From assembly GCA_964615905.1 (NCBI GenBank), contig CAZTUB010000009.1, positions 62,001 to 126,000 on the forward strand: 64,000 nucleotides of DNA. The letters are read 5' to 3'. The notes under the pieces were generated by a model. It worked only from the letters and a program-made list of their open reading frames with translations. It was not told the DNA's origin and did no database searches. Source of the stretch: DATLMR01 sp964615905. GTDB taxonomy: Bacteria > Acidobacteriota > Blastocatellia > UBA7656. The position numbers were made by a program, and so were the translations under genes. The first letter of the stretch is position 1. Every line of letters starts with the position of its first letter. Of the stretch, positions 1 to 8,731 are shown piece after piece.

Positions 1-654
1 CCGTCAAATTCGGTCGAGTTCATAAACGCGCTCGCGCATTACTATAGAGGCGAGCTGTCGCGGATGATGAGCTGGCGCGACCGCCTCGACCGCACGACGA
101 ACTGGGCAATCGCCGCGGTGGCGGCCATGTTGTCTGTGTCGCTCTCGTCGTCGGAAGCGCATCACGGCGTCTTGCTCTTCGCGATGGTCCTGGTCTTTTT
201 GCTGCTCAACATCGAGTCGCGCCGCTACCGCTTCTTCCACGTCTATCGCAGCCGCGTGCGGTTGTTAGAGAGAAACTACTACGCACGCATCTTTGCCCCG
301 CGCGAAATGGTGGACATTGGTCACTGGATGTCGCAACTGGGCGACGACCTGCGCCTGCCCCGTTTCACCATGACGCTCACGCAGGCTATGGCCAGGCGGC
401 TGCGCAGAAATTACATCTGGCTCTTCTCAATCCTCCTCCTCGCGTGGTTTTTGAAAACATCATCGACCGGCCTTCAAAAAGAAGCTCGCATTATCCATTC
501 GACCGGCGAGCTTTTTACCAACGCAAGCATAGGCTATGTGCCCGGCTGGGCAGTGCTGGTCGTAATACTCTCTTTTTACGGCTGGCTGCTCTACATCATG
601 CTCAGCCACAGAGAGACGACCGGCGAGCTTGCCTACGGCGAGGTCCACGTTTAG
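1..654 (+). CDS. DUF2270-like integral membrane protein (5' end outside window)
   Basis: The reading frame is open from base 1, and the residues before the first in-window ATG (64) read like family sequence (HYYRGELSRM), so the true start lies upstream. About four hydrophobic segments are visible: two near the N-terminus after the WRDRLDRTTNW motif, one around YIWLFSILLLAWFL and one near the C-terminus. The arrangement of a short N-terminal helix, WRxRLDxTTNW and paired transmembrane helices matches my recollection of DUF2270, a predicted membrane family of unknown role. No catalytic motif is visible. The stop is followed by the marR promoter, so it is probably the last gene of its unit. Confidence 0.7.
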   Translation, partial: PSNSVEFINALAHYYRGELSRMMSWRDRLDRTTNWAIAAVAAMLSVSLSSSEAHHGVLLFAMVLVFLLLNIESRRYRFFHVYRSRVRLLERNYYARIFAPREMVDIGHWMSQLGDDLRLPRFTMTLTQAMARRLRRNYIWLFSILLLAWFLKTSSTGLQKEARIIHSTGELFTNASIGYVPGWAVLVVILSFYGWLLYIMLSHRETTGELAYGEVHV

Positions 655-689
655 CCCTTTCCCGACAAACCCTGTCGCACAGCAATAAA

Positions 690-722
690 CGTGTTGCAAC
701 ACGATCCTGACCGTGCTATAAC
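690..722 (+). promoter_or_regulatory. marR promoter with palindromic operator
   Basis: A perfect 14-bp palindrome, CGTGTTGCAACACG (690-703), overlaps a likely -35 (TTGCAA, 694-699). A -10-like TATAAC (717-722) follows at 17-bp spacing. Predicted transcription start is only a few bases before the ATG at 732, so the message may be almost leaderless. The core GTGTTGYAACAC recurs upstream of yceI (1214-1231), which points to autoregulation by the MarR protein. Regulation is inferred from position and symmetry. Confidence 0.65.
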
Positions 723-731
723 TGCTGGTGT

Positions 732-1199
732 ATGGGTGAAGGGTTAAAGAGAAGGATCAAGCAGGACAAGTTCGCAAGCCCTTTGCAGGAGGCGTTGCTC
801 AACCTGATGGTTGCGGCAAGTCATGTGCGCGAGCGGATAGACCGCGTGTGCGCCGAACACGCCATCACCAGCACGCAATTCAACGTGCTGCGCATACTGA
901 AGGGCGCGTACCCGGAAGGGTATCCGCGTTGCGAGATAGCGGTGAGAATGCTTGAAAAAGCGCCTGATGTTACAAGACTTATAGACAGGCTGGAAGACCA
1001 GGGGCTGGCCGACCGTGTGCGCTCGGACGAGGACCGGCGGCTTTCGATCACGCACATCACGCCAAAGGGGATAGAGCTTCTCGAACAGGTAAACCCGCGC
1101 GTCGAACAGGTGCATAGCTATTTCGCGGACCGCATCTCGCTCAAGGACCGGCGCGAGCTTTCGCGAATATGCGAAGGGCTTTACGCCGAAGACGACTGA
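732..1199 (+). CDS. MarR family transcriptional regulator
   Basis: 155 residues, the usual MarR length. The winged helix is recognisable: helices around residues 45-75 (ITSTQFNVLRIL), the recognition region (APDVTRLIDRLEDQGLADR) and the wing with the DEDRR signature (RSDEDRRLSITHITPKG). MarR proteins bind short palindromes as dimers and usually repress themselves and a neighbour, often in response to phenolics, oxidants or thiol stress. A palindrome overlaps this gene's -35, and a near-identical one lies before the downstream yceI gene, so the pair probably form one regulon. There is no obvious redox-cysteine pair, so the signal is unknown. Confidence 0.9.
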   Translation: MGEGLKRRIKQDKFASPLQEALLNLMVAASHVRERIDRVCAEHAITSTQFNVLRILKGAYPEGYPRCEIAVRMLEKAPDVTRLIDRLEDQGLADRVRSDEDRRLSITHITPKGIELLEQVNPRVEQVHSYFADRISLKDRRELSRICEGLYAEDD

Positions 1200-1204
1200 T
1201 TTTT

Positions 1205-1235
1205 TTGCAATAATATGTGTTGTAACACATAGAAT
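1205..1235 (+). promoter_or_regulatory. yceI promoter with MarR-type operator
   Basis: Inverted repeat TATGTGTT-GT-AACACATA (1214-1231), 8-bp arms, shares the GTGTTGYAACAC core with the site before marR. It lies between a possible -35 (TTGCAA, 1205-1210) and a possible -10 (TAGAAT, 1230-1235); the 19-bp spacing is long, so the promoter boxes are less certain than the operator. Confidence 0.6.
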
Positions 1236-1271
1236 GTTTAATTTGAACTGATAGACTTGATAGGAGAAAAG

Positions 1272-1913
1272 ATGAGACGACTTATTGGTTTGACGATGTT
1301 GATGGGGTTATCGATCATATCGGCCGCTTGCGAGAACCCGGCCGACAGCAAGGCCAAGGCTTCGGTTTCAAGCGCGGCGGCGGAAGCTGCGGCAAAGCCG
1401 GCGGGGAGCGAGACGCTCGCCATTTCGCAGGCCAACTCGAACATAGGTTTCACAGGGTCGAAGGTGACCGGCAGCCACACTGGTTCGTTCCAGGGCTTTT
1501 CAGGGACGGTCAACCTCGTTGCGGACAAGATCGAAAACAGCCAGGTTTCGGTCGAGATCGACATGACGACGGTTGTGTCGGATGACGAGCGGTTGACGGG
1601 CCATCTGAAATCGCCGGACTTCTTTGACGTGGCGAAATTCCCCAAAGCCACATTCGTCACGACCGAGATCAAGCCCGGCGCGACCGGCGACGCGACTCAC
1701 ACCGTCACAGGCAACCTTGAGCTTCACGGAGTCAAAAAGTCCATAACCTTCCCCGCCAAGATAGCCGTAGATAACGCTGCTGCGAGCTTGAACACCGAAT
1801 TCGCGATCAACCGAAAAGAGTTCGCCATACTCTACCCCGGAAAGTCCGACGACCTGATAAGAGACGAGGTCGTCATCAAGCTGGCGATCAACGCGCCTCG
1901 CGCCCGAAGCTAA
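1272..1913 (+). CDS. YceI-family polyisoprenoid-binding protein, exported, possible lipoprotein
   Basis: I place the start at ATG 1272 rather than 1257 because AGGAGA (1262-1267) sits just upstream. The protein opens with a signal peptide ending SIISAAC, a possible though not ideal lipobox, followed by an Ala/Ser/Lys linker. The YceI lipocalin-like barrel follows: SNIGFTGSKVTGSHTGSF near its start, then LTGHLKSPDFFDVAKFP, VTGNLELHGVKKSITFP and a closing EVVIKL strand. YceI proteins bind long isoprenoid chains in the periplasm; their role is often linked to membrane or quinone stress. A MarR-type operator precedes the gene. Confidence 0.88.
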   Translation: MRRLIGLTMLMGLSIISAACENPADSKAKASVSSAAAEAAAKPAGSETLAISQANSNIGFTGSKVTGSHTGSFQGFSGTVNLVADKIENSQVSVEIDMTTVVSDDERLTGHLKSPDFFDVAKFPKATFVTTEIKPGATGDATHTVTGNLELHGVKKSITFPAKIAVDNAAASLNTEFAINRKEFAILYPGKSDDLIRDEVVIKLAINAPRARS

Positions 1914-1927
1914 ACCGCTTTCGGAAT

Positions 1928-1964
1928 TAACGGCTCCGCCCGCAATCAACGGCCGGAGCCGTTA
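1928..1964 (+). terminator. Hairpin downstream of yceI
   Basis: Perfect 11-bp arms TAACGGCTCCG (1928-1938) and CGGAGCCGTTA (1954-1964) around a 15-nt loop begin 14 nt after the yceI stop. No T-run follows, so termination is likely but not certain. Confidence 0.5.
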
Positions 1965-2120
1965 CACGCGCCGTATTCAACCGGCTAACCGCTCCGCGAA
2001 CAGGCGGCTGCCACAGTAGCCGAGGTCACGCCCGCGCCTGGTCGACGGTTACCTTGCGCGCCCGGTCAAATCTAACTATTGTGTAAGTGTTGGGCTGTTC
2101 TCAGGCAGCCCGGCTCGTTT

Positions 2121-4562
2121 ATGACCGGCAACATTGTGCTCCACTACAAGATCAGAGAGCGGCTGGGCGCTGGCGGCATGGGCGAAGTCTATCTCGCAGA
2201 AGACACGAGGCTCGGTCGCCAGGTCGCGCTCAAATTCCTCCCCGCCTCTTACCAGTACGACCCCGACCGCCGCGAGCGATTCTTCAGGGAAGCGCGGGCC
2301 GCGTCGGCCCTGCGCTCGCCCAATATCGCCGCCATCTTCGACATAGGCGAATACGAAGGCTCAAGCTTTATCGTCATGGAGTACGTCACGGGCGAGACGA
2401 TCTCGCGCAAGCTGGAGCGCGGGCCGTTTGCGGTGTGCGAAGCGATAGACATTTCCAAGCAGGTTGCCGACGCGTTAGATGAAGCGCACGGGCTCGGCAT
2501 CATCCACCGCGACATCAAAAGCTCTAACCTAATAGTCACAGAGCGCGGGCTTGTAAAGGTGCTAGACTTCGGGCTGGTCAAGTTCCTTCCCGTAGATAAA
2601 GGCCCGGCAAAGCTCGCGGACTCCGACCCGACTTTCAAGCTCGGACAGGAGACGGTCGCGGGCGCTGTTATGGGCACATTCTCTTACATGTCGCCCGAAC
2701 AGGCGCTCGGCCGCAGCGTGAATCAACGCTCCGATCTCTTCTCGCTCGGCGTGGTCATTTACGAGATGCTGACCGGTCGCAAGCCTTTCGAAGGCGAGAC
2801 GCCTACAGAGATCATGGACAAGCTCATACACGAAGAGCCTCCTGCGCTGGCGAGGTTCAACTACAACGTGCCGCAGGAGCTTGAGCGGATCGTTCGGAAG
2901 ATGCTCCAGAAGAACCCCGACAACCGCTATCAGGGAGCGCGCGAGCTGTTTATCGACCTGAGAAATTTGAGGCGCGACCTGAACGCGCAAAACGCCACCT
3001 CCGGCATCAGCCAGCAGCCGACCGGGCAGCAGTCGACTACCACAATCGCGCCCAGTTCCTCGCTTGGAACGGGCGAGATTAAACCCGTAACGGTCGATAA
3101 CGGCGTTGCGGTCCTGACCTTCACCAACATCACCAAAGAGTCGACGGATGATTGGATAGGGTCGGGGATAGCCGAGACCGTGACCGCCGACCTCCAAAAT
3201 ATTCGCGGCATCTCGGTCATAAGCCGCGAGCGCATCTTTGAGACGTTAAAGAATATCAGTTCAGGGCCATTGAAAGAGCTAGACGACCAGCTGGGCATTG
3301 ACCTTGGCCGGAAGCTCGGCGCGGCGTGGATCATAAGCGGCGGCTACCAGCGGATAGGCGAGATGATTCGGATAACCGCGCGGTTCATGGAGGTCGAGAC
3401 GGGCGCGCTTGCCAAGACCGTCAAGATCGACGGAAAGATCTCAGAGATATTCGACCTGCAAGACCGCATAGTCTTTGAGCTGACGCAGGGGCTAAACCTT
3501 GAGCTTGGGACTTCGGAGATAAGCGCAATCGAGCGCGACGAGACCCGCTCGGTCGAGGCTTACGAGAACTATTCGCTCGGCATGATGAACCTCCGGCTCG
3601 GCAGCCGCGATTCGCTTGATCGGGCCATATACCTTTTAGAGAAAGCCTCGGAGATCGACCCCCTGTATGCGCGAGCGTGGGCGGCATTGGGCGCGGCCTA
3701 TGATCTTAAAGGGTCTTTTTTGAGCATACCTGAGCTTTCTCACAAAGCCATCGAGTTTGAGAAGAAGGCCATCGAGCTCAACCCAAGGCTGTCGCAAGCT
3801 CACCAGCTGCTGGGCGGGGCGTATAACAGCATAGGCCGGTATGACGAAGCCATCGCTTCGATCAAGCAGGCGCTGAGGCTCGACCCCGATAATTCGAGCG
3901 CGCATATGTCGCTCGCTCGCGCTTACTGGATCGGCAAAGGGATGATCGACGAGGGGATCAAAGAGCTTGAGCGCGCAGTCAGCATCAACCCCGAAGCGGG
4001 CTATGCCTACCTTCAGCTTGGCACGCTTTACGTTCTGACAGGAAAGTACGAGCGGGCCGAATCGGCTTGCCGGAAAGCGGTCGTCTTGCAGGAGCAATTC
4101 ATATCGGGCAAACAGGGTTTGCAGGTGGTCGGCGCATACGCGCGGCTCGGATATGTTTACTACAGGCAGGGGCGCTATCAAGAAGCCATACGCGAATACC
4201 AGCGCGAGATGGAGTTTTTATCGTCAAGCGACCACGCGTTGCGCGACCGGTCATTGATCGAGCTTAACCAGAAGCTCGGCGCGGCTTACCTGAGAAGCGG
4301 GTCGCTAGAGGAAGCCGCGCGCTATTTCAAGCACGCGCTCAAGAAGTACGAAGAACGAGTGGCGAAAGGCGCGGACGACCCGTATACGAAGTATTATGTT
4401 GCCTGCCTGCACGCGCTAAAAGGCGACGCGGACAACGCCATCAAACAGCTCTCGGATACGATGGCGCATCTCGGCCCGCTCAACGCTTTGAGGGCGCGAA
4501 CCGACCCGGACTTCGATTCAATTCGAGACGACCCCCGGTTCGTCGAGATCACGACCCGCTAA
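2121..4562 (+). CDS. Serine/threonine protein kinase with TolB/FlgO-like domain and TPR repeats
   Basis: The frame opens at 2079, but MTGNIVLHYKI at 2121 fits the usual kinase N-terminus (813 residues). Hanks-type motifs are complete: Gly-rich loop GAGGMGEVY (from residue 16), K38, HRD at 129-131, DFG at 149, MSPEQ in the activation segment. A Gln/Ser/Thr-rich linker (about 300-335) leads to a region beginning VAVLTFTNITKESTDDWIGS, like the N-terminal domain that normalises hidden periplasmic proteins (FlgO/TolB-N type). About six to eight TPR-like helix pairs fill the C-terminus. No transmembrane helix is evident between kinase and sensor regions, so the protein may be cytosolic. Ser/Thr kinases fused to TPRs are abundant in Acidobacteriota. 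Confidence 0.9.
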   Translation: MTGNIVLHYKIRERLGAGGMGEVYLAEDTRLGRQVALKFLPASYQYDPDRRERFFREARAASALRSPNIAAIFDIGEYEGSSFIVMEYVTGETISRKLERGPFAVCEAIDISKQVADALDEAHGLGIIHRDIKSSNLIVTERGLVKVLDFGLVKFLPVDKGPAKLADSDPTFKLGQETVAGAVMGTFSYMSPEQALGRSVNQRSDLFSLGVVIYEMLTGRKPFEGETPTEIMDKLIHEEPPALARFNYNVPQELERIVRKMLQKNPDNRYQGARELFIDLRNLRRDLNAQNATSGISQQPTGQQSTTTIAPSSSLGTGEIKPVTVDNGVAVLTFTNITKESTDDWIGSGIAETVTADLQNIRGISVISRERIFETLKNISSGPLKELDDQLGIDLGRKLGAAWIISGGYQRIGEMIRITARFMEVETGALAKTVKIDGKISEIFDLQDRIVFELTQGLNLELGTSEISAIERDETRSVEAYENYSLGMMNLRLGSRDSLDRAIYLLEKASEIDPLYARAWAALGAAYDLKGSFLSIPELSHKAIEFEKKAIELNPRLSQAHQLLGGAYNSIGRYDEAIASIKQALRLDPDNSSAHMSLARAYWIGKGMIDEGIKELERAVSINPEAGYAYLQLGTLYVLTGKYERAESACRKAVVLQEQFISGKQGLQVVGAYARLGYVYYRQGRYQEAIREYQREMEFLSSSDHALRDRSLIELNQKLGAAYLRSGSLEEAARYFKHALKKYEERVAKGADDPYTKYYVACLHALKGDADNAIKQLSDTMAHLGPLNALRARTDPDFDSIRDDPRFVEITTR

Positions 4563-4603
4563 CGGCTCGACTCGCCTGACTGCTACGCGCATTCAGCGGG
4601 TTA

Positions 4604-5683
4604 TCAGCCTGCGAACGAGATGCTCAGGTCGCGGGCGACTCTTACCAGATAATGATCGAGCGAGACGGTCTTCAACCCGTTGACGCACTGTTCGAGCGGG
4701 ACCGTCACGACTTCGCTGCACCGCCACGACACCATCTCGCTGAACTTGTCGGCCGCTATCGCGCGGACGGCGGCAGACCCGTAGCACGAGGCGAGCAAGC
4801 GATCAAATGCGGTCGGCGTGCCGCCTCGCTGCAAGTGTCCGAGCACGACCACGCGGCTCTCTTTTCTTGTTACGCGCGAAATCTCAACGCCCACGCGGTC
4901 GGCTATGCCGCCGAGGCGCGCCATGCGATCAGGCCCGCCCATGTCTACGTAGGAGGGCAATCCGCCCGCGGCCACAGCGCCTTCGGCAACGACGATTATC
5001 GAGAAGTGACGGCCATCGCGCTCGCGCTCTTGAATCTTTTCTACGATCCGCTCGACCCTAAAAGGGATCTCCGGGATCAGTATCACGTCCGCGCCGCCAG
5101 CCAGCCCCGATTGAAGCGCTATCCACCCGGCGTGGCGGCCCATCACTTCGAGAAGCATTACGCGGTCGTGGCTTTCGGCGGTAGTGTGCAATCGGTCTAT
5201 GGCTTCGGTCGCGATGTCGAGTGCGGTGTCAAAGCCGAACGTCAGATCGGTCCCGATCAGGTCGTTGTCAATCGTCTTTGGAACGCCGACAACGGGCATG
5301 CCCATCTGGGAAAACTCATAGCCGATGCGTTGCGAGCCTTCCCCGCCGATGACGATAAGAGCCGAAAGACCGAGCGCGCGAAAATTGCCGAAGGCTTCCT
5401 CGTAGGCGGCCTGGTCTTTGACGAGCTTGCCGTCAACTTCGTGGACGGCGAAGTGGCCCCGGTTGACGCATCCGAGAATGCTTCCGCCGCGCGGCAGCAG
5501 CCCTCGCACATCATCGCAGGTCAGAGGGCGAGTACGAGGCTCACCCATCAAGCCTTCAAACCCGTCTTCAATCCCTATGACCTGCCAGCCGAACTCGTTT
5601 TCGGCGGTCTTGACGACCGCGCGCAAAACGGCGTTCAGCCCCGGAGCATCGCCGCCGCCTGTCAGCACCCCTATTCGCTTCAC
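4604..5683 (-). CDS. pfkA: 6-phosphofructokinase
   Basis: 359 residues with the PFK nucleotide-sugar fold: GGGDAPGLN at 9-17, GGEGS at 113-117, PKTIDND at 135-141 and MGRHAG further on. It phosphorylates fructose 6-phosphate in glycolysis. By family rules, Gly after the acidic residue of the GGDG motif favours ATP, while Lys in PKTIDND is typical of pyrophosphate enzymes and of the actinobacterial-type ATP enzymes; here Gly and Lys occur together, and Glu replaces the usual Asp. The phosphoryl donor cannot be fixed from sequence alone. It lies 38 nt downstream of the S9 peptidase on the same strand, so cotranscription is possible. Confidence 0.92.
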   Translation of the reverse strand: MKRIGVLTGGGDAPGLNAVLRAVVKTAENEFGWQVIGIEDGFEGLMGEPRTRPLTCDDVRGLLPRGGSILGCVNRGHFAVHEVDGKLVKDQAAYEEAFGNFRALGLSALIVIGGEGSQRIGYEFSQMGMPVVGVPKTIDNDLIGTDLTFGFDTALDIATEAIDRLHTTAESHDRVMLLEVMGRHAGWIALQSGLAGGADVILIPEIPFRVERIVEKIQERERDGRHFSIIVVAEGAVAAGGLPSYVDMGGPDRMARLGGIADRVGVEISRVTRKESRVVVLGHLQRGGTPTAFDRLLASCYGSAAVRAIAADKFSEMVSWRCSEVVTVPLEQCVNGLKTVSLDHYLVRVARDLSISFAG

Positions 5684-5721
5684 CTGTGCCTCCTTCTACC
5701 CCTCCACCTATCGAAGCCCGG

Positions 5722-7728
5722 TCATCTCTTCCTGTACTTCTCGAACCATCCGCGCAGGTGGAGTATCTGTTGAAGCCGATTCGACGGGTGGCGCGGACTG
5801 AAGTTGAAACCGTGGTACTCGTCCTGTAGCCGCACCATCATCGTGTCGACTTTGCGCAGCTTCAGCGCGCGGTAGAACTGCTCTGTCTGCTCCATAGGCG
5901 TTCTGAGGTCGAGCTCGCCCGTCAGCAGCATCGTGGGCGTCTTGACGTTGGCCACATAGGTCAGCGGCGAGCGTCTGAGATGCTCTTCCGGGTCTTCCCA
6001 CGGCAGCTTTTTGAAGTTGTAATACCAGGACGAGAAATCGGTCGTGCCGACAAAGCTGTACCAGTTGACCACCGGCTTCATCGAAACGGCGGCCGCGAAG
6101 CGGTCCGTGTGGCCGACTATCCACGCGGTCAGCACCCCGCCGCCCGACCCGCCCGTCACGAACAGGTTGCGCTCGTCGACATAGCCTTTCTTGATTACCG
6201 CGTCCACGCCGTTCATCAAGTCGTTGTAGTCCTCGCCGGGGTAGTTGTTGTTGATCGCGTTGCCGAACTCTTTGCCGTAGCCTGTCGAGCCGCGCGGGTT
6301 TGTGTAGAGCACGAGGTAACCTTCGGCGGCGTGGTTCTGGAACTCGAAATCGAACCCGACGCCGTACATCGAATGAGGCCCGCCGTGGATGTAGAGGATC
6401 AACGGGTACTTCTTCGAGGGGCTGAAATCGGGCGGCTTGATGACCCAGCCTTGAATCTTTTTGCCGCCGACGGAGTCGTACCATATCTCTTCAACGTCGC
6501 CGAGCTTTCGGCCTTCGAGCAGGTCCGCGTTGACCCAGGTCAGCTGTTTCGGGCGGGGCTGTTTCGCGCTCAACGTGACGACATCGCCCGGCTCGTGGGG
6601 GCTTCTGAGCACGCCCGCCATCAACCCGTTGGCGGCCACCGAAGAGACTGCGAGCTGGTGATTGCCCTGGGTGATCTGGCGCGGCTCTCCGCCCCGTGCC
6701 TGTATGAAATAGAGGTTGTTCGTCCCTTTGTCTTCGGTCGTAAAATAGACGCCGCTCGAATCGCTCGACCATATCAGCCCCGAAGGCGCGCGGTCAAAAT
6801 TTGTCGTCAGCTCGCGCTTGTCCGCGCCTGTCGCAGACATGACGTAAAGCTTCGCCACCGTGTAAGTGTCGTTCGACTCGTCGAAACCCGTGTAAGCGAT
6901 CATGCGACCGTCGGGCGAGACTCTCGGATTAGAGTCCGGGCCTTTGCGGTCGGTCAAAGCGCGAATCGTCCCGCCTGAAACCGGCACGGCATAAATCTCT
7001 CCCGCGCCGCGAATATACTCGGCTTCAGGCTGGCGCACGCCGCTAAAGATTATCGTCTGCGAATCGGGAGTCCACTGTGGCGCGCCGTGGTTGTAATCGC
7101 CTTCGGTCAACTGTCGAGGCGTCCCGCCCGTGTCGGGGATGACGAAGATGTGCTGGTAGCCGTCGGGGCTAAACCCCTGCCCGTCCGCGCGATAGTTCAA
7201 ATTGTCGATCACTCTGGGCGGCTCTATCCATTTTGCGCCTTCGGGCCGGGCGGGCATCTTGACGGTAAAACTCGCCTTATCGGGCATGAACATGTTGAAG
7301 GCGATCTTCTTTCCGTCGGGCGACCACTCGACATTCGAAGGCGCGCGGTCGAGCCTTGTCAGCTGGGTCTCTTCGCCCGTGTCCATCCACTTTACGAAGA
7401 TTTGCGCGCCGCGCGGCTGGCCCGGCGCGACGTAAGCGATGCGCTTGCCGTCGGGCGACCACTGCGGCGACGAGCCTTTGACAAGGAAGCGGTTGCGGCT
7501 CCCGTCCGCGTTCATGATCCAGACGTCGCTTTCGAACTTATCGTTGACCTTGTCGGTCCATCGACGCGTGTAGACTATCTGGTTGCCGTCGGGCGAGATC
7601 TCCGGCGACGCGACATATTCCCAATCGAGGTAAAGGTCGAGCGTGAGCCGGTCGCGACCGTTCGCCCACGCGGTTGTGGCGACGGCTATCAGCAGGGCGA
7701 ACGAAACCCATATCTTTCGTTGGCGCAT
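5722..7728 (-). CDS. S9 family prolyl oligopeptidase-like peptidase, secreted
   Basis: The frame opens at a GTG (7758), but ATG at 7728 starts a clean signal peptide (MRQRKIWVSFALLIAVATTAWA) and is preceded by GGGGG. The 668-residue product has an N-terminal WD40-like/TolB beta-propeller with repeated SPDGxxIxYT and SPDGKKI motifs (about 40-400). A C-terminal alpha/beta-hydrolase domain follows, with YIHGGPH (oxyanion region), nucleophile GGSGGG (Ser about 528), GELDLRTP (Asp region) and EYHGF (His). Enzymes of this group release dipeptides or cleave after proline in the periplasm, supporting growth on peptides. The pfk gene follows closely. Confidence 0.92.
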   Translation of the reverse strand: MRQRKIWVSFALLIAVATTAWANGRDRLTLDLYLDWEYVASPEISPDGNQIVYTRRWTDKVNDKFESDVWIMNADGSRNRFLVKGSSPQWSPDGKRIAYVAPGQPRGAQIFVKWMDTGEETQLTRLDRAPSNVEWSPDGKKIAFNMFMPDKASFTVKMPARPEGAKWIEPPRVIDNLNYRADGQGFSPDGYQHIFVIPDTGGTPRQLTEGDYNHGAPQWTPDSQTIIFSGVRQPEAEYIRGAGEIYAVPVSGGTIRALTDRKGPDSNPRVSPDGRMIAYTGFDESNDTYTVAKLYVMSATGADKRELTTNFDRAPSGLIWSSDSSGVYFTTEDKGTNNLYFIQARGGEPRQITQGNHQLAVSSVAANGLMAGVLRSPHEPGDVVTLSAKQPRPKQLTWVNADLLEGRKLGDVEEIWYDSVGGKKIQGWVIKPPDFSPSKKYPLILYIHGGPHSMYGVGFDFEFQNHAAEGYLVLYTNPRGSTGYGKEFGNAINNNYPGEDYNDLMNGVDAVIKKGYVDERNLFVTGGSGGGVLTAWIVGHTDRFAAAVSMKPVVNWYSFVGTTDFSSWYYNFKKLPWEDPEEHLRRSPLTYVANVKTPTMLLTGELDLRTPMEQTEQFYRALKLRKVDTMMVRLQDEYHGFNFSPRHPSNRLQQILHLRGWFEKYRKR

Positions 7729-7925
7729 AAGGACCCCCGTACTCAAAGATTTGTCCACTGGTTCAAAAACGCAGGGTGTATAGAAGAAGAGTTTGCGTTC
7801 TCGCGTGAAGTGGAATTCTAGGGTTTCAAGCGAAATCAGGTCAAGTGAGCCGCGTATTCCGGCTCACGAAATTGCGGTGGGGTTGCCGCTCGGTTATTAT
7901 GAATTCAGGATTGAGGACTAACGAG

Positions 7926-8264
7926 ATGGCGACTGAAGATTACCCGCTCGACCACGTAGCCGTAGTCTCGCGCGACATGACGGCCGACATAGCGTTCTAC
8001 GCTCAGCTCGGGTTCGCGGTCGAGACGCGCTACGGCGACTGGGCGATGCTGCGCGATTCAACAGGTCGCGGGATTGCCCTGCTCTCACCCGAAGGCCACC
8101 ACCCCGCGCATTTCGCGCTGCGCACAGGCTCGCGCGCGAGCGTCGACCGGCTGGCCAATCAGATGGCCGGGCGCGTCGTCGAGCACCGCGACGGCACCGT
8201 CTCTATCTATGTCAAAGACCCGAGCGGCAACGCTCTGGAGATCATCTATTACCCCGAAAAGTGA
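7926..8264 (+). CDS. VOC superfamily (glyoxalase/dioxygenase fold) protein
   Basis: I prefer ATG 7926 (MATEDYPLDHVAVVSRDM) over the frame's first ATG at 7845, since the VOC fold starts right there and AGGACT lies upstream. The 112 residues hold one beta-alpha-beta-beta-beta module pair: LDHVAVVSRDM...FYAQLGF, then HPAHFALR and a C-terminal DPSGNALEIIYYP strand. The terminal E in ALEII and the H of LDHVAV are the usual metal-ligand positions. Substrate is unknown: family members include glyoxalase I, ring-cleavage dioxygenases and antibiotic-binding proteins. The next gene (rhodanese) starts 50 nt downstream. Confidence 0.85.
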   Translation: MATEDYPLDHVAVVSRDMTADIAFYAQLGFAVETRYGDWAMLRDSTGRGIALLSPEGHHPAHFALRTGSRASVDRLANQMAGRVVEHRDGTVSIYVKDPSGNALEIIYYPEK

Positions 8265-8313
8265 CCCTTACAAGACACGACCCTGGCTTTCCCTTTTACT
8301 TCCCGGAGGAACG

Positions 8314-8685
8314 ATGGACCATTCAAAAGGATTCTTAAACCTGGTGAACGACGCTAAGAGCCGCGTGCGAGAAACGACCCCCGAACAGGTGCGTCGCAGG
8401 CAGGAGGCGGGCGAGAGCTTTAATCTCGTCGACGTGCGCGAAGACAACGAGTGGGCCGAAGGCCATGCCTCGGGAGCCACGCACCTGGGCAAAGGGATAA
8501 TCGAGCGCGACGTGGAGCGCGTGATACCCGACCACGAGGCCGAGATAATACTTTACTGCGGCGGCGGCTACAGGTCCGCTCTCGCCGCCGATGCGCTTCA
8601 AAAGATGGGCTACCGAAACGTCATCTCGATGGACGGCGGGTGGAAGCGATGGAAAGAGCTTGGCTACCCGACAGAGGTTGGTTGA
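8314..8685 (+). CDS. Rhodanese-like domain protein
   Basis: Starts at ATG 8314 behind a strong GGAGGA (8305-8310); the longer frame from 8074 is an overlap with the VOC gene. The 123 residues form a single rhodanese domain: TPEQVRRRQEAGESFNLVDVRE, then HASGATHLGKG, then the active loop CGGGYRSA with the catalytic cysteine, then MDGGWKRWKELGYP. Single-domain rhodaneses carry sulfane sulfur as a Cys persulfide and serve thiosulfate metabolism or sulfur delivery. No signal peptide, so cytosolic. Likely cotranscribed with the VOC gene before it. Confidence 0.92.
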   Translation: MDHSKGFLNLVNDAKSRVRETTPEQVRRRQEAGESFNLVDVREDNEWAEGHASGATHLGKGIIERDVERVIPDHEAEIILYCGGGYRSALAADALQKMGYRNVISMDGGWKRWKELGYPTEVG

Positions 8686-8731
8686 GCCGGAGCCGCACGC
8701 CAGAAACGATTGAGAGATTACCGAGAAACCG

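Noticed and set aside
4652..5773. Long plus-strand frame antisense to phosphofructokinase
   Set aside because: Arg/Ala-rich, no family resemblance and no ribosome-binding site; it shadows pfkA codons in GC-rich sequence.
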